Shown piece by piece: positions 29,335 through 37,536 of a DNA stretch of 64,000 nt. Positions within the stretch are counted from its first letter, which is position 1, and every line of letters begins with the position of its first letter. The notes under the pieces are model-generated. The model was not told the DNA's origin. It saw only the letters and a program-made list of their open reading frames with translations, and made no database searches. The translations under genes and the position numbers were made by a program. This stretch comes from Bacteroidota bacterium (lineage in GTDB: Bacteria; Bacteroidota; Bacteroidia; AKYH767-A; 2013-40CM-41-45), in contig JADJFC010000002.1 of NCBI GenBank assembly GCA_016708785.1, positions 434,001-498,000 on the forward strand, in the 5' to 3' direction.

Positions 29335-29865
29335 ATGCAAAAAAGACTGCTTTTAAACAGCGTAAATTTCGATATCACGATCAAGCGACTTTGCTATCAA
29401 TTGATCGAAAATCACGACGATTTCGCTAATTCTGCCCTTATCGGACTTCAGCCTCGTGGCGTTTTTGTCGCTTCCCGCATCCATCACCACCTTTCTTCAA
29501 TTCTGAACATCAAGACCATTCATCTTGGTCACCTCGATATTACCTTTTATCGCGACGACTTCCGTCGACGGGAGATAGTCGCTCCCAGCGAAACAAAGAT
29601 CGATTTCGAAGTGGAGAATAAAAAGGTCGTATTGATCGATGACGTACTTTATACCGGCCGAACAATTCGTGCAGGAATGGATGCATTGCTCGATCTCGGA
29701 CGACCACAGAAAGTCGAATTACTGACATTGATCGACAGACGATATAGCCGACATTTACCAATCGCTCCCGATTACACCGGACTTCAGGTCGATACAATTG
29801 CCAGTGAAAAAGTGAAAGTCCAATGGAAAGAAACCGATGGCGAAGATTCTGTCTGGTTAATATAA
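29335..29865 (+). CDS. pyrR: PyrR: pyr operon regulator / uracil phosphoribosyltransferase
   Basis: A type I phosphoribosyltransferase of 176 residues. In Gram-positives PyrR both makes UMP from uracil and PRPP and binds pyr mRNA to cause attenuation; in Bacteroidota the RNA-binding role is less clear. The PRPP loop 'VVLIDDVLYTGRTIRAG' is at 98-114, with 'LIGLQPRGVFVASRI' and 'LGHLDITFYRDDF' being family-specific, and 'LLTLIDRRYSRHLPI' near the C-terminus. It lies 31 bp upstream of pyrB, so the two form a pyrimidine synthesis operon. Confidence 0.93.
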   Translation: MQKRLLLNSVNFDITIKRLCYQLIENHDDFANSALIGLQPRGVFVASRIHHHLSSILNIKTIHLGHLDITFYRDDFRRREIVAPSETKIDFEVENKKVVLIDDVLYTGRTIRAGMDALLDLGRPQKVELLTLIDRRYSRHLPIAPDYTGLQVDTIASEKVKVQWKETDGEDSVWLI

Positions 29866-29896
29866 ATTGATATTAGAAAAATATAAATAGATCGTT

Positions 29897-30814
29897 ATGT
29901 CATTACTCAGCACTCCACATTTAATTGGAATCAAGGAACTCTCCCGTGCCGATATTGACCTTATTTTTTCTACTGCTGAAAATTTCAAAGAGGTCATCAA
30001 CCGAACCATTAAGAAAGTCCCTTCGCTGCGTGACATTACCATTGCCAATCTATTTTTCGAAAATTCCACCCGGACTCGTCTTTCATTCGAATTAGCTGAA
30101 AAACGGTTGTCAGCCGACATCATTAATTTTTCCGCCTCCTCTTCATCCGTCAGTAAAGGCGAAACGCTGATCGACACCGTGAATAATATTCTGGCTATGA
30201 AAACCGATATGGTTGTCATGCGCCACCCAAATGCCGGAGCTGCACTTTTCCTTTCCAAACATGTGAAAGCAAAGATTGTTAACGCAGGCGATGGTGCTCA
30301 CGAACATCCGACGCAAGCATTGCTGGATGCATTTTCTATACGAGAGAAAGTAGGGGACCTGGCAGGGAAAAAAGTAGCCATCATTGGTGACATTCTCCAT
30401 TCACGCGTTGCCTTGTCAAACATCTTTTGCCTGCAGAAGCTAGGAGCAGAGGTAATGGTCTGCGGACCTGCTACACTCATTCCAAAATATGTAGCCTCAT
30501 TGGGTGTCAAAGTAGAAACAGACCTTCGGAAAGCCCTTGAATGGTGCGATGTAGCCAATATGCTTCGCATCCAGCTGGAACGCCAGGATATCCGCTATTT
30601 TCCTTCTATCCGCGAGTACATCATGCAGTACGGCCTGACAAAAGAGATCCTCAATTCATTGTCCAAAGAGATCATCGTCATGCACCCCGGACCGATCAAC
30701 CGCGGCGTCGAGATCACCAGCGAAGTGGCTGATTCGTCTCAATCCATCATTTTAGAGCAGGTGGAGAATGGGGTGGCGATTCGGATGGCGGTGATTTACT
30801 TATTGGCTTCTTAG
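29897..30814 (+). CDS. pyrB: Aspartate carbamoyltransferase catalytic subunit
   Basis: Condenses carbamoyl phosphate and aspartate in the first committed step of pyrimidine synthesis. The carbamoyl-phosphate motif STRTR is at 57-61 ('FFENSTRTRLSFE'). 'SVSKGETLIDTV' supplies the Ser/Lys loop that reaches into the neighbouring active site. 'HEHPTQALLDAF' (about 135-146), the Rossmann start 'KVAIIGDILHSRVA' and 'VMHPGPINRGVEI' (aspartate site) are all canonical. Length 305 is normal. It is co-transcribed with pyrR, and no pyrI regulatory chain is nearby. Confidence 0.96.
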   Translation: MSLLSTPHLIGIKELSRADIDLIFSTAENFKEVINRTIKKVPSLRDITIANLFFENSTRTRLSFELAEKRLSADIINFSASSSSVSKGETLIDTVNNILAMKTDMVVMRHPNAGAALFLSKHVKAKIVNAGDGAHEHPTQALLDAFSIREKVGDLAGKKVAIIGDILHSRVALSNIFCLQKLGAEVMVCGPATLIPKYVASLGVKVETDLRKALEWCDVANMLRIQLERQDIRYFPSIREYIMQYGLTKEILNSLSKEIIVMHPGPINRGVEITSEVADSSQSIILEQVENGVAIRMAVIYLLAS

Positions 30815-30974
30815 AGGTCAATGGACAAAGGGCAAAGTTTATTTTAGTAAGATTTTTTTAAACAATTTCATTTAAAGAATACCGCATTTTCATTTTTATC
30901 AGCTTTAGCAGACTGCTACATCTTATTTGGCTTAAGGCGAATTTGAATCTCTATAATAACAATATTTTATATGC

Positions 30975-31196
30975 AACAATCCCTCATCCGTCAGCTAAAG
31001 CTGACGGCAATGAACACTCTTCAACTTTGGGTTAAGCTGACTATTTCATAGGGAAAAGAACCCTATTTTCATTGTCTACATTAAAAGTTGATTGCATTGA
31101 AGACAGCATACCGTTTTGGGTTAAGCTGTACTATTTCCTATAAAAACAACCCCGTCTTCATTGCCGTCAGCTTTAGCTGACGGAAAAGGGATTGTT
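30975..31196. repeat. Palindrome cassette: two REP-like palindromes in inverted repeat with internal duplication
   Basis: The outer arms 30975-31013 and 31158-31196 (39 bp) are inverted copies differing at about three or four positions. Each contains a perfect 9-bp-arm palindrome (ccgtcagctaaagctgacgg, 30988-31007; its complement 31164-31183). Between them are two diverged direct copies of a 65-70-bp unit, recognisable by ttgggttaagctg(t)actat at 31027 and 31116, each ending in a tttcattg/cttcattg motif. Confidence 0.85.
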
Positions 31197-31375
31197 GGTT
31201 AACTAAATTATCTGTTTAAAGACAGAGACAGGGACAGAGAGAGAAACAGAAACAGAGACATTGCACAGAAATGCACCATTTAGGCCTTCAAAAAGGCCCA
31301 TTTCTATTAACAATCCACCCCCTTTTGATTGTTGAAAATTATTGCCTTATGGTAATCTGTACGCCTTTTTAGTCG

Positions 31376-31383
31376 TAAATTTG
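31376..31383 (+). promoter_or_regulatory. Putative -7 promoter element of the STAS gene
   Basis: taaatttg matches TAnnTTTG and lies 17 bp before the ATG of the STAS gene. Confidence 0.45.
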
Positions 31384-31400
31384 AAGAAACACAAAAGATT

Positions 31401-31775
31401 ATGAATTTAACTATTGATAAACAAGAGAAGTATGCCTTGGTTTCGATCAAAGAATCAAAACTTAACTCTTTAGTAGCACCTGATTTGAAGGCTGAAATTG
31501 TGATGTTGAATCATGAGGGCTTCAAAAATATGATCTTTGATTTAAATGAAGTTCAGTATTGTGATTCATCAGGCCTAAGTGCAATTCTTGTTGCTTATCG
31601 TGCTTGCCGTGATAACAATGGAACATTTGTACTTGCAGGTGTACAGGATCACGTTCGCAAATTGATTTCTATTTCTCAATTGGATGGTATGCTTGTTCAG
31701 GTTCCTACTGTGAATGAAGCAGTCGATTTAATTTTTATGGATGAAGTTGAAAAACAACTTCACAAAGAAAAGTAA
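31401..31775 (+). CDS. STAS-domain anti-sigma-factor antagonist-like protein
   Basis: 124 residues forming one STAS domain (SpoIIAA-like). Such proteins bind a partner kinase/anti-sigma factor and are switched by phosphorylation of a serine. The site is present in 'VQYCDSSGLSAILVAYRACR' (DSSG, residues 55-58), followed by 'VLAGVQDHVRKLISISQLDG'. No anti-sigma kinase is encoded nearby. It precedes a small T9SS cargo gene by 3 bp and RNase Z after that, so the three are co-transcribed. Confidence 0.88.
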   Translation: MNLTIDKQEKYALVSIKESKLNSLVAPDLKAEIVMLNHEGFKNMIFDLNEVQYCDSSGLSAILVAYRACRDNNGTFVLAGVQDHVRKLISISQLDGMLVQVPTVNEAVDLIFMDEVEKQLHKEK

Positions 31776-31778
31776 TCA

Positions 31779-32531
31779 ATGAAAAAACTAATTACTCTGA
31801 TTGCAGTTTGTTTTGCTTTTAGCAATTCAAGCATAGCTCAATGTGTTCCTGATACTGCAATTACGCATAACGTTCCGGGAATTTATCCGGACAGTGCTAC
31901 AGGCTTGCCACACTCGTATGTCGGTCTTGCTTATCTGGCAGATATACAAGTCAAAGTTTTGACGGATACTGTTTACCTTGGTTTCCCTGCTACAATTGAT
32001 TCGATAAAGATCAATTCTGTTTCAGGATTGCCGGCTGGATTTACGTATGATTGTACGCCGTCGAATTGTGTTTTTCCTGGTGGTTCAGATGCTTGTATTC
32101 AATTAACAGGTGCTGCTCCGAATTCAGGAATGATGGGCGTATATCCGCTTACGGTAAACATGGCCATCTATGGACAAGCATTTGGAATTCCTCAGACGGT
32201 ATTGGATACAAATGATTCATACATCATCTACATTGAAAATAATGTGGGTATTGCGCCAATCACCAATCTGAATTTTACTGTCGGACAAAACACTCCGAAT
32301 CCGGCTTCAGTAAGTACATTGATTCCGGTGAATGTTCCACGCAGTGCAGTCGTGCATTTTACAGTTTCTAATTTATTAGGAAAGCAAATAATTTCTAAAG
32401 ATGTAAATCTTCAGAAAGGAAGTAATACTATTCCGGTAAATCTTCAGAATCTCCAACCCGGAATTTATCTATACAACATTACGTATGGAGGTAACTCCGT
32501 AACCCGCCGAATGATTGTTTCAGAAAACTAA
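31779..32531 (+). CDS. Small T9SS type A sorting domain protein
   Basis: 250 residues. The signal peptide (MKKLITLIAVCFAFSNSSIA-QCV) is followed by a beta-rich domain of about 140 residues without a name ('GLPHSYVGLAYLADIQVKVL', 'ISGLPAGFTYDCTP-like', 'CIQLTGAAPNSGMMGVYPL'), resembling Ig-like T9SS cargo with 'DS..G.PAGF.Y.C.PSNC'. The T9SS sorting domain is at about 170-250 ('NFTVGQNTPNPASVSTLI', 'LQPGIYLYNITYGGNSVTRR'). It is wedged between the STAS and RNase Z genes; its stop codon shares one base with the rnz start. Confidence 0.85.
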   Translation: MKKLITLIAVCFAFSNSSIAQCVPDTAITHNVPGIYPDSATGLPHSYVGLAYLADIQVKVLTDTVYLGFPATIDSIKINSVSGLPAGFTYDCTPSNCVFPGGSDACIQLTGAAPNSGMMGVYPLTVNMAIYGQAFGIPQTVLDTNDSYIIYIENNVGIAPITNLNFTVGQNTPNPASVSTLIPVNVPRSAVVHFTVSNLLGKQIISKDVNLQKGSNTIPVNLQNLQPGIYLYNITYGGNSVTRRMIVSEN

Positions 32532-33445
32532 TGGTTTTTGAAGTTAGTATTTTAGGCAGCAGCTCTGCCACACCCATATATCAAAGACATCCTACCGCTC
32601 AGGTTTTAAATATCCATGAGCGGTTTTTTTTAGTGGATTGCGGTGAAGGTACATTGATCCAGTTGAACCGATATAAGATCAAGTTTCATCGCATCAATCA
32701 CATTTTTATTTCGCATTTGCATGGTGATCATTATCTGGGACTACTCGGATTACTTTCAACAATGCACCTACAAGGTCGCACCATTCCGATTCATCTGTAT
32801 TGCCAGGCGCCATTAAAAGAGATCATAGATATCCAACTGAAGTACTCTGAAACCATTCTCCGTTTCCCTATTCACTATCACATGCTGGACCCAAAGAATT
32901 CCGCAGTGATCATGGAAGACGACGATCTGGAAGTGAGTACGATCATTCTAAATCATCGCATCCCATGCACAGGATTCTTATTCAAAGAGAAGCCGCGATC
33001 AAGAAAATTGCAGAAAGATAAATTGCAAAAATTCAATGTTCCTATCAGTGTATATCAGGATCTGAAAAACGGAATGGACTATACTGATGAATTTGGTAAA
33101 GTAATAGCAAATTCAGAGCTCACTACCGATCCAAAGAATGCACGTTCGTATGCATTTTGTTCAGACACCTGTTACGACGAAAGAATTCTCCCTCAAATTT
33201 CTGAGATCGATTTGCTCTATCACGAAGCAACATTTCTAAACGACAAAGAAGAGCGAGCAAAAGAAACCTTTCATTCCACAGCAGCACAAGCAGCGACCAT
33301 TGCAAAAAAAGCAAACGTGAAGCGGTTGATCATAGGACATTTTTCTGCACGTTACAAAAATCTTTATCCGTTGTTGGATGAGGCGAAGGAAGTTTTTCCG
33401 GAGACGACGTTGGCGATGGAGGGGGATGTGTTTTCTATACTTTAA
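32531..33445 (+). CDS. rnz: Ribonuclease Z
   Basis: A metallo-beta-lactamase-fold endonuclease that cuts the 3' trailer from tRNA precursors lacking an encoded CCA. The zinc motif HLHGDH is at residues 62-67, with further ligands in 'LNHRIPCTGF' (His), 'YAFCSDTCYDE' (Asp) and 'IIGHFSARY' (His). Length 304 is typical of the short tRNase Z. It starts with an ATG overlapping the previous stop by one base (translational coupling). The nearby tRNA-Ser at 50225 has no encoded CCA, consistent with a need for this enzyme. Confidence 0.95.
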   Translation: MVFEVSILGSSSATPIYQRHPTAQVLNIHERFFLVDCGEGTLIQLNRYKIKFHRINHIFISHLHGDHYLGLLGLLSTMHLQGRTIPIHLYCQAPLKEIIDIQLKYSETILRFPIHYHMLDPKNSAVIMEDDDLEVSTIILNHRIPCTGFLFKEKPRSRKLQKDKLQKFNVPISVYQDLKNGMDYTDEFGKVIANSELTTDPKNARSYAFCSDTCYDERILPQISEIDLLYHEATFLNDKEERAKETFHSTAAQAATIAKKANVKRLIIGHFSARYKNLYPLLDEAKEVFPETTLAMEGDVFSIL

Positions 33446-33745
33446 TTAAACTCGCGCCACCTGACATTGGCACTGTAACTAACACTAACTTCACATTTTT
33501 AAAAATTGAAAGCAAAACAAGAATTTATAAAAATCTGTGGATAAATTAAATCAATCCCCGGAAGCTGGGCGGAATTTTAAAATTCCGCCCAGCTTCCGGG
33601 GATTGATTTAATTTAATGTCGGACGATGTCTGCCAATAATTGGTTGAGGCTACAATTATTGATTGTTAAACCGATGTTGCACGAAAAATTTTTCGATTTA
33701 AATCTTTACTCACCATATCCTGAGTCAGTCTGCAGAAAAAAAATA
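33446..33745. other. Gene-free region with giant palindrome
   Basis: About 300 bp between the converging rnz and hybrid kinase genes. The dominant feature is the 74-bp palindrome (separate entry). Otherwise it is AT-rich, with no ORF or RNA gene seen. The far edge (33741-33760) carries a ctacttaccactcac phrase identical in type to those at 16256 and 29258. Confidence 0.75.
33542..33615. repeat. Perfect 74-bp palindrome with REP-like core
   Basis: Arms 33542-33578 and 33579-33615 are exact reverse complements with no spacer (centre aatttt|aaaatt). The inner 18 bp of each arm (half-core aaaattccgcccagcttc) recurs in the palindrome at 59867-59932 and once as a half-site at 63894-63911. The outer 19 bp of each arm are unique to this locus. 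Confidence 0.95.
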
Positions 33746-33786
33746 CTACTTACCACTCACGATTTTTATCTTCTTCAGCTCAGCTT

Positions 33787-36333
33787 CTAAATCACGAAGC
33801 GCATACCGAATCCCTTCACGGAATTCAGAGAATAGGCGAGGATGAGATCCAAATGCTCCCGATCACGAGCATACTCTTCTATGTTGGTGATGATCTTTTT
33901 CAATTCACCTAATTCGAAAATGGCAACACTCGATTTTATTTTGTGAGCGACAGCATGAACTTCTTTCCAGTTTGAAGCGCTGAGTGCGGCTTCGATTTTT
34001 TGGATCGCTTCGGGTGCTTGCTTTAGGAAAATTTCAACCAATTGCATTGCTAATTCCTGATCACCACCGGTAAATTTGTCTAAGAATTCTAAATTCATCC
34101 CCGGCTCTTTAAATCGCGAAGCGTGATTTTCTGCCTTTGGCAGATCTATTCTTGGTCCGGGCTTTACATATTTTAAAAGAACAGAAAATAATTCTTCCGG
34201 AGTGTAGGGCTTAACAACATAATCGTCCATGCCGACTTCTTTTGCTTTCGCTTTTTCTTTATCGGAAGCATCGGCTGTAATTGCAATCACTGGTACGTTG
34301 CGCATTTCTTTGCGGAGGCGAAGTCTGATCTCTCGTGTAATTTCATAACCATCCATTTCCGGCATTTGAATGTCCATCAGGATAACGTCGTAATTGTTCT
34401 CTCGCAATTTCTCCAATGCATTTCTGCCATTGGCTGATGTATCTAATTGTTCAAAACCGAATTTCTTCAGCATATTCTTTATCAAAAGCTGATTAACTCT
34501 GTTGTCTTCAACGATCAAAACCTGAACATGAGAATAATCTCCGGGCTGAATTTCTTCCAGCATCTGAGTTTTCTCAGGAACAACATCGTTCTTACCCATG
34601 CGGAATGACAAGTCAACAGAAAATTCTGATCCTTCATTCAAACGACTCTTCACTGATATACTTCCGCCTTGTAATTCTACCAATTGTTTTACAATGGTCA
34701 ATCCAAGACCGGTTCCTTCGTAACGTCGTTTATTATTATCTGCTTGCTCGAAGCTTTCAAAGATGCTCGTTAATTTGTTATCAGGAATACCAATTCCTGT
34801 ATCTGTCACTTTCATTCGGATTCGGCAGACATTATCTTTTTGTTCCAGCAAACGAATGTCGAGACTGACTTTTCCTTTTTCGGTAAACTTAAGAGAGTTG
34901 CCAAGTAAATTGACCAGGATCTGATTCAATCGGATCGGGTCGCCAATTAATTTATCTTTCAGATTGTAATCGATCGTGCAACCTAATTGTATTTTTTTCT
35001 CATCAGCTTTCACCTGAAGAATTTGAATAATTCCTTTTATCAGATTCCTAAAATGAAATTCATTTTCGCTGAATTCAATTTTGCCTGCATTGATCTTGGA
35101 GAAGTCAAGGATGTCGTTAATGATAACCATCAGATTATTCGCTGATAATTTAATGGCATCGATGTACTCTTTTTGCTCTTTCGTCGGATCAGTTTTGCTC
35201 AGCAAATGCGCCATGCCCAATACGCCATTCATCGGTGTTCTGATCTCATGACTTACATTGGCAAGAAATTGTTCTTTCAATTTATCCGATAACTCAGCGA
35301 TCTCTTTTTGTTTTTTTAATTCTTCGAGATCGTATTTGATGTGTAAAGCTTTTGTCTTTAAACTGATCTCTTCCGAAGTAATTTTTTTATCGAGATCATA
35401 ATATTTTTTGAAATGACTCAAAGAAGCTTCTGCATTGCCGATCTTCTCATATGCAGCCGATAAAAACTGATGGATCTTGATCAACTGAGCTTCCATTGGA
35501 AAGCTTTCGGCAATTTCAAGAGCTTTGTTCAATACCTCTATTGCTTTATCATATTGAGTCAATTCGATATATAAATTACCCAGACTTTTTTTCACCTGAG
35601 CGATCACAATAGGAGAGGCGCCATCTTGTGCAATTCTCAATGATTCATTGAAATAATTTAATGACTTGTCGTATTCTTTAAGTTTGGTATAAAGGATCGC
35701 TAAACTGGCCAACGTTTTTACTTTCACATCAATTTCAGGAACCTGATCGATCTGGTTTCCGGCACGAAGTAAATAGTAAAGTGATTTATCGTAATCATCT
35801 AACCAGTTGTAAGCATTCCCTAAAAGAAAATAAGAATTCACCATTTGTGTTTTATTCTTAAGTCCTTCGAAGATCTTTAACGCTTTCTTAAAATGATCGA
35901 CAGCATTTTCATATTCTTGTAAATAAGTATAGAGCTTGCCAAGTTTGTTATAACAAAGTGCAATCCCTTCAGAGTCGCTAAGTTCTGTGTAGATCTTTAA
36001 ACTATGTAAAATGCAATCAAGGGCACTAGGCCAATCTCCTAGAGTGAAATAGATCGAACAAATTTCTGTCAGGCAATTCATTTCGCTCTGCAAATCTTCT
36101 AAGTCACGGAAAAAGAGAATTGCTTCGTTGAATGAACTGATCGATTGCTTGTAGTTTTTTTGGATAAGGTAACAGGCAGCTTTCTCACGAATGATAGCTG
36201 CCATTCCTTCTTTGTAGTTTGCTTGTTGGGCAATAGATAATGCATCCTCAAGCAATGACATTGCCTGATTCACATTGCGACTCCGGAGTACCTGAGCACG
36301 CTGAATTAAAATATCTACACTTTCTATAGCCAT
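33787..36333 (-). CDS. TPR hybrid histidine kinase (TPR-HisKA-HATPase-REC-Hpt)
   Basis: 848 residues with no signal or membrane helix, so it is cytosolic. Eight or so TPRs cover residues about 15-335 (e.g. 'LCYNKLGKLYTYLQEYENAV', 'NSYFLLGNAYNWLDDYDKSL'). HisKA has His362 in 'LANVSHEIRTPMNG', and HATPase_c has 'LLGNSLKFTEKG', 'VTDTGIGIPD' and 'GTGLGLTIVKQL'. The receiver reads 'VILMDIQMPEMDGYEI' with Lys in 'YVVKPYTPEEL'. The Hpt has His in 'VHAVAHKIKSSVAIFEL'. The final residues may be shifted: adding one base near 33813 gives 'EFREGIRYALRDLEAELKKI' and a stop at 33746. It is a single gene without a partner regulator next to it. Confidence 0.93.
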   Translation of the reverse strand: MAIESVDILIQRAQVLRSRNVNQAMSLLEDALSIAQQANYKEGMAAIIREKAACYLIQKNYKQSISSFNEAILFFRDLEDLQSEMNCLTEICSIYFTLGDWPSALDCILHSLKIYTELSDSEGIALCYNKLGKLYTYLQEYENAVDHFKKALKIFEGLKNKTQMVNSYFLLGNAYNWLDDYDKSLYYLLRAGNQIDQVPEIDVKVKTLASLAILYTKLKEYDKSLNYFNESLRIAQDGASPIVIAQVKKSLGNLYIELTQYDKAIEVLNKALEIAESFPMEAQLIKIHQFLSAAYEKIGNAEASLSHFKKYYDLDKKITSEEISLKTKALHIKYDLEELKKQKEIAELSDKLKEQFLANVSHEIRTPMNGVLGMAHLLSKTDPTKEQKEYIDAIKLSANNLMVIINDILDFSKINAGKIEFSENEFHFRNLIKGIIQILQVKADEKKIQLGCTIDYNLKDKLIGDPIRLNQILVNLLGNSLKFTEKGKVSLDIRLLEQKDNVCRIRMKVTDTGIGIPDNKLTSIFESFEQADNNKRRYEGTGLGLTIVKQLVELQGGSISVKSRLNEGSEFSVDLSFRMGKNDVVPEKTQMLEEIQPGDYSHVQVLIVEDNRVNQLLIKNMLKKFGFEQLDTSANGRNALEKLRENNYDVILMDIQMPEMDGYEITREIRLRLRKEMRNVPVIAITADASDKEKAKAKEVGMDDYVVKPYTPEELFSVLLKYVKPGPRIDLPKAENHASRFKEPGMNLEFLDKFTGGDQELAMQLVEIFLKQAPEAIQKIEAALSASNWKEVHAVAHKIKSSVAIFELGELKKIITNIEEYARDREHLDLILAYSLNSVKGFGMRFVI

Positions 36334-36462
36334 ATTAAAAATTCAGGTCGTTGTTGACACTGATATTCAATCTTATTATAGTGCCTGACGACTACAAAGT
36401 TTTGATTATAAAACGGGATTTCTTACACTAACCCGGATTATTTCTGTTAAAAGTATTTAAGC

Positions 36463-37479
36463 TTAATCGTTTTTGGGTAAGGAAGTATATTTCTTCCGGC
36501 GACAAAGATAGTAATCCCACAATATGCTGCGTTTATAAATTGTTAAAGGTGGCGTCTTTGTTGACTTTTGAGTCATTGAAGCAGGGTAGAGGGCTCTCAT
36601 TTTTCTAAAATCACGATGGGCTTCCAAAACGGCTTTTGCATCTTTTTTACCGTTTGTGATCAAGAATTTCAAAGCTGCAAGAAGGTCAAAAAACCGCCTT
36701 TTTAGCAAAATTGAAGACCTGTGATGACCTGCATTTTTATAGATCATCAAAAGATTGTTTCTGAAGTTCAAATACGTCTTACGTGGGTTGTTTTTTGCCA
36801 AGGTTCCGCCACCAACGTGGTAAACAGTCGATTTTCCGCAATAATAAACTTGATATCCTTTCAATTGCATCCTCCAGCAAAGGTCGATCTCTTCCATGTG
36901 AGCAAAGAACTCTGTATCTAATCCACCAAGTTGTTTATAGACATCTGCTCTAACGAACATACATGCTCCTGTTGCCCAAAAGACCGGTATTGTATCATCA
37001 TATTGATGCAAGTCTTTCTCAAGGTCATTGAAGATTCTACCTCTGCAAAATGGGTACCCTAAATAATCAATAAATCCACCGCCGGCACCGGCATATTCAA
37101 AACTGGTCTTGTCATGGTAACTAAGGATCTTGGGTTGACAAGCACCAATTTTTTTATCGGAATCCATCAACGATATGATTGGTTCAATCCAATTTGCTGT
37201 TACTTCAACATCGCTGTTTAAAAGCACAAAATATTCGGCATCGACATACTGCAGTGCGTCATTATAACCACCGGTAAATCCTCGATTTGTGTCGTTGCGA
37301 ATGATCCTTACAGAAGGAAATTCTTTTTCTAAAACTGCTATAGAGTCATCAGAACTTCCGTTATCAGCAACGATCACTTGAGCAACCGATCCGCTATGAC
37401 GAATTACACTTGGGAGAAATTGCTGAAGTAGTTTTCTGCCATTCCAGTTAAGAATGACAACGGCGACTTTTAGGGACAT
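36463..37479 (-). CDS. Glycosyltransferase family 2 (rhamnosyltransferase/WbbL-like)
   Basis: A GT-A fold sugar transferase of 338 residues acting in the cytosol on surface glycan precursors. Motifs are 'VAVVILNWNGRKLLQQFLPS' at the start, 'VIVADNGSSDDSI', 'NRGFTGGYNDALQYV', 'FVLLNSDVEVTANWIEP' (the DxD-like NSD site), 'FWATGACMFVRADVYKQLGG' and 'MEEIDLCWRMQLKGYQVYY', followed by 'VYHVGGGTL'. Donor and acceptor are not predictable. It lies 57 bp downstream of the GWxTD gene and may be co-transcribed. Confidence 0.92.
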   Translation of the reverse strand: MSLKVAVVILNWNGRKLLQQFLPSVIRHSGSVAQVIVADNGSSDDSIAVLEKEFPSVRIIRNDTNRGFTGGYNDALQYVDAEYFVLLNSDVEVTANWIEPIISLMDSDKKIGACQPKILSYHDKTSFEYAGAGGGFIDYLGYPFCRGRIFNDLEKDLHQYDDTIPVFWATGACMFVRADVYKQLGGLDTEFFAHMEEIDLCWRMQLKGYQVYYCGKSTVYHVGGGTLAKNNPRKTYLNFRNNLLMIYKNAGHHRSSILLKRRFFDLLAALKFLITNGKKDAKAVLEAHRDFRKMRALYPASMTQKSTKTPPLTIYKRSILWDYYLCRRKKYTSLPKND

Positions 37480-37536
37480 ATATTAATTACCGGGCGACAA
37501 AGTCAGGAGGTAAGGTGTAAAAATAGAAGAAAATTG

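Larger units (their letters stand above)
30815..31400. other. Long gene-free region between pyrB and the STAS gene
   Basis: 586 bp without a credible ORF. It contains the palindrome cassette at 30975-31196, a purine-rich stretch of gagaca/gacaga repeats (31217-31262), a short hairpin-like aggccttcaaaaaggcc (31281-31299) and the STAS promoter (-7 element taaatttg at 31376-31383). Confidence 0.8.

Noticed and set aside
31217..31262. Purine-rich gagaca tract as a promoter or regulatory site
   Set aside because: Low-complexity repeat with no recognisable element; recorded only as part of the gene-free region.
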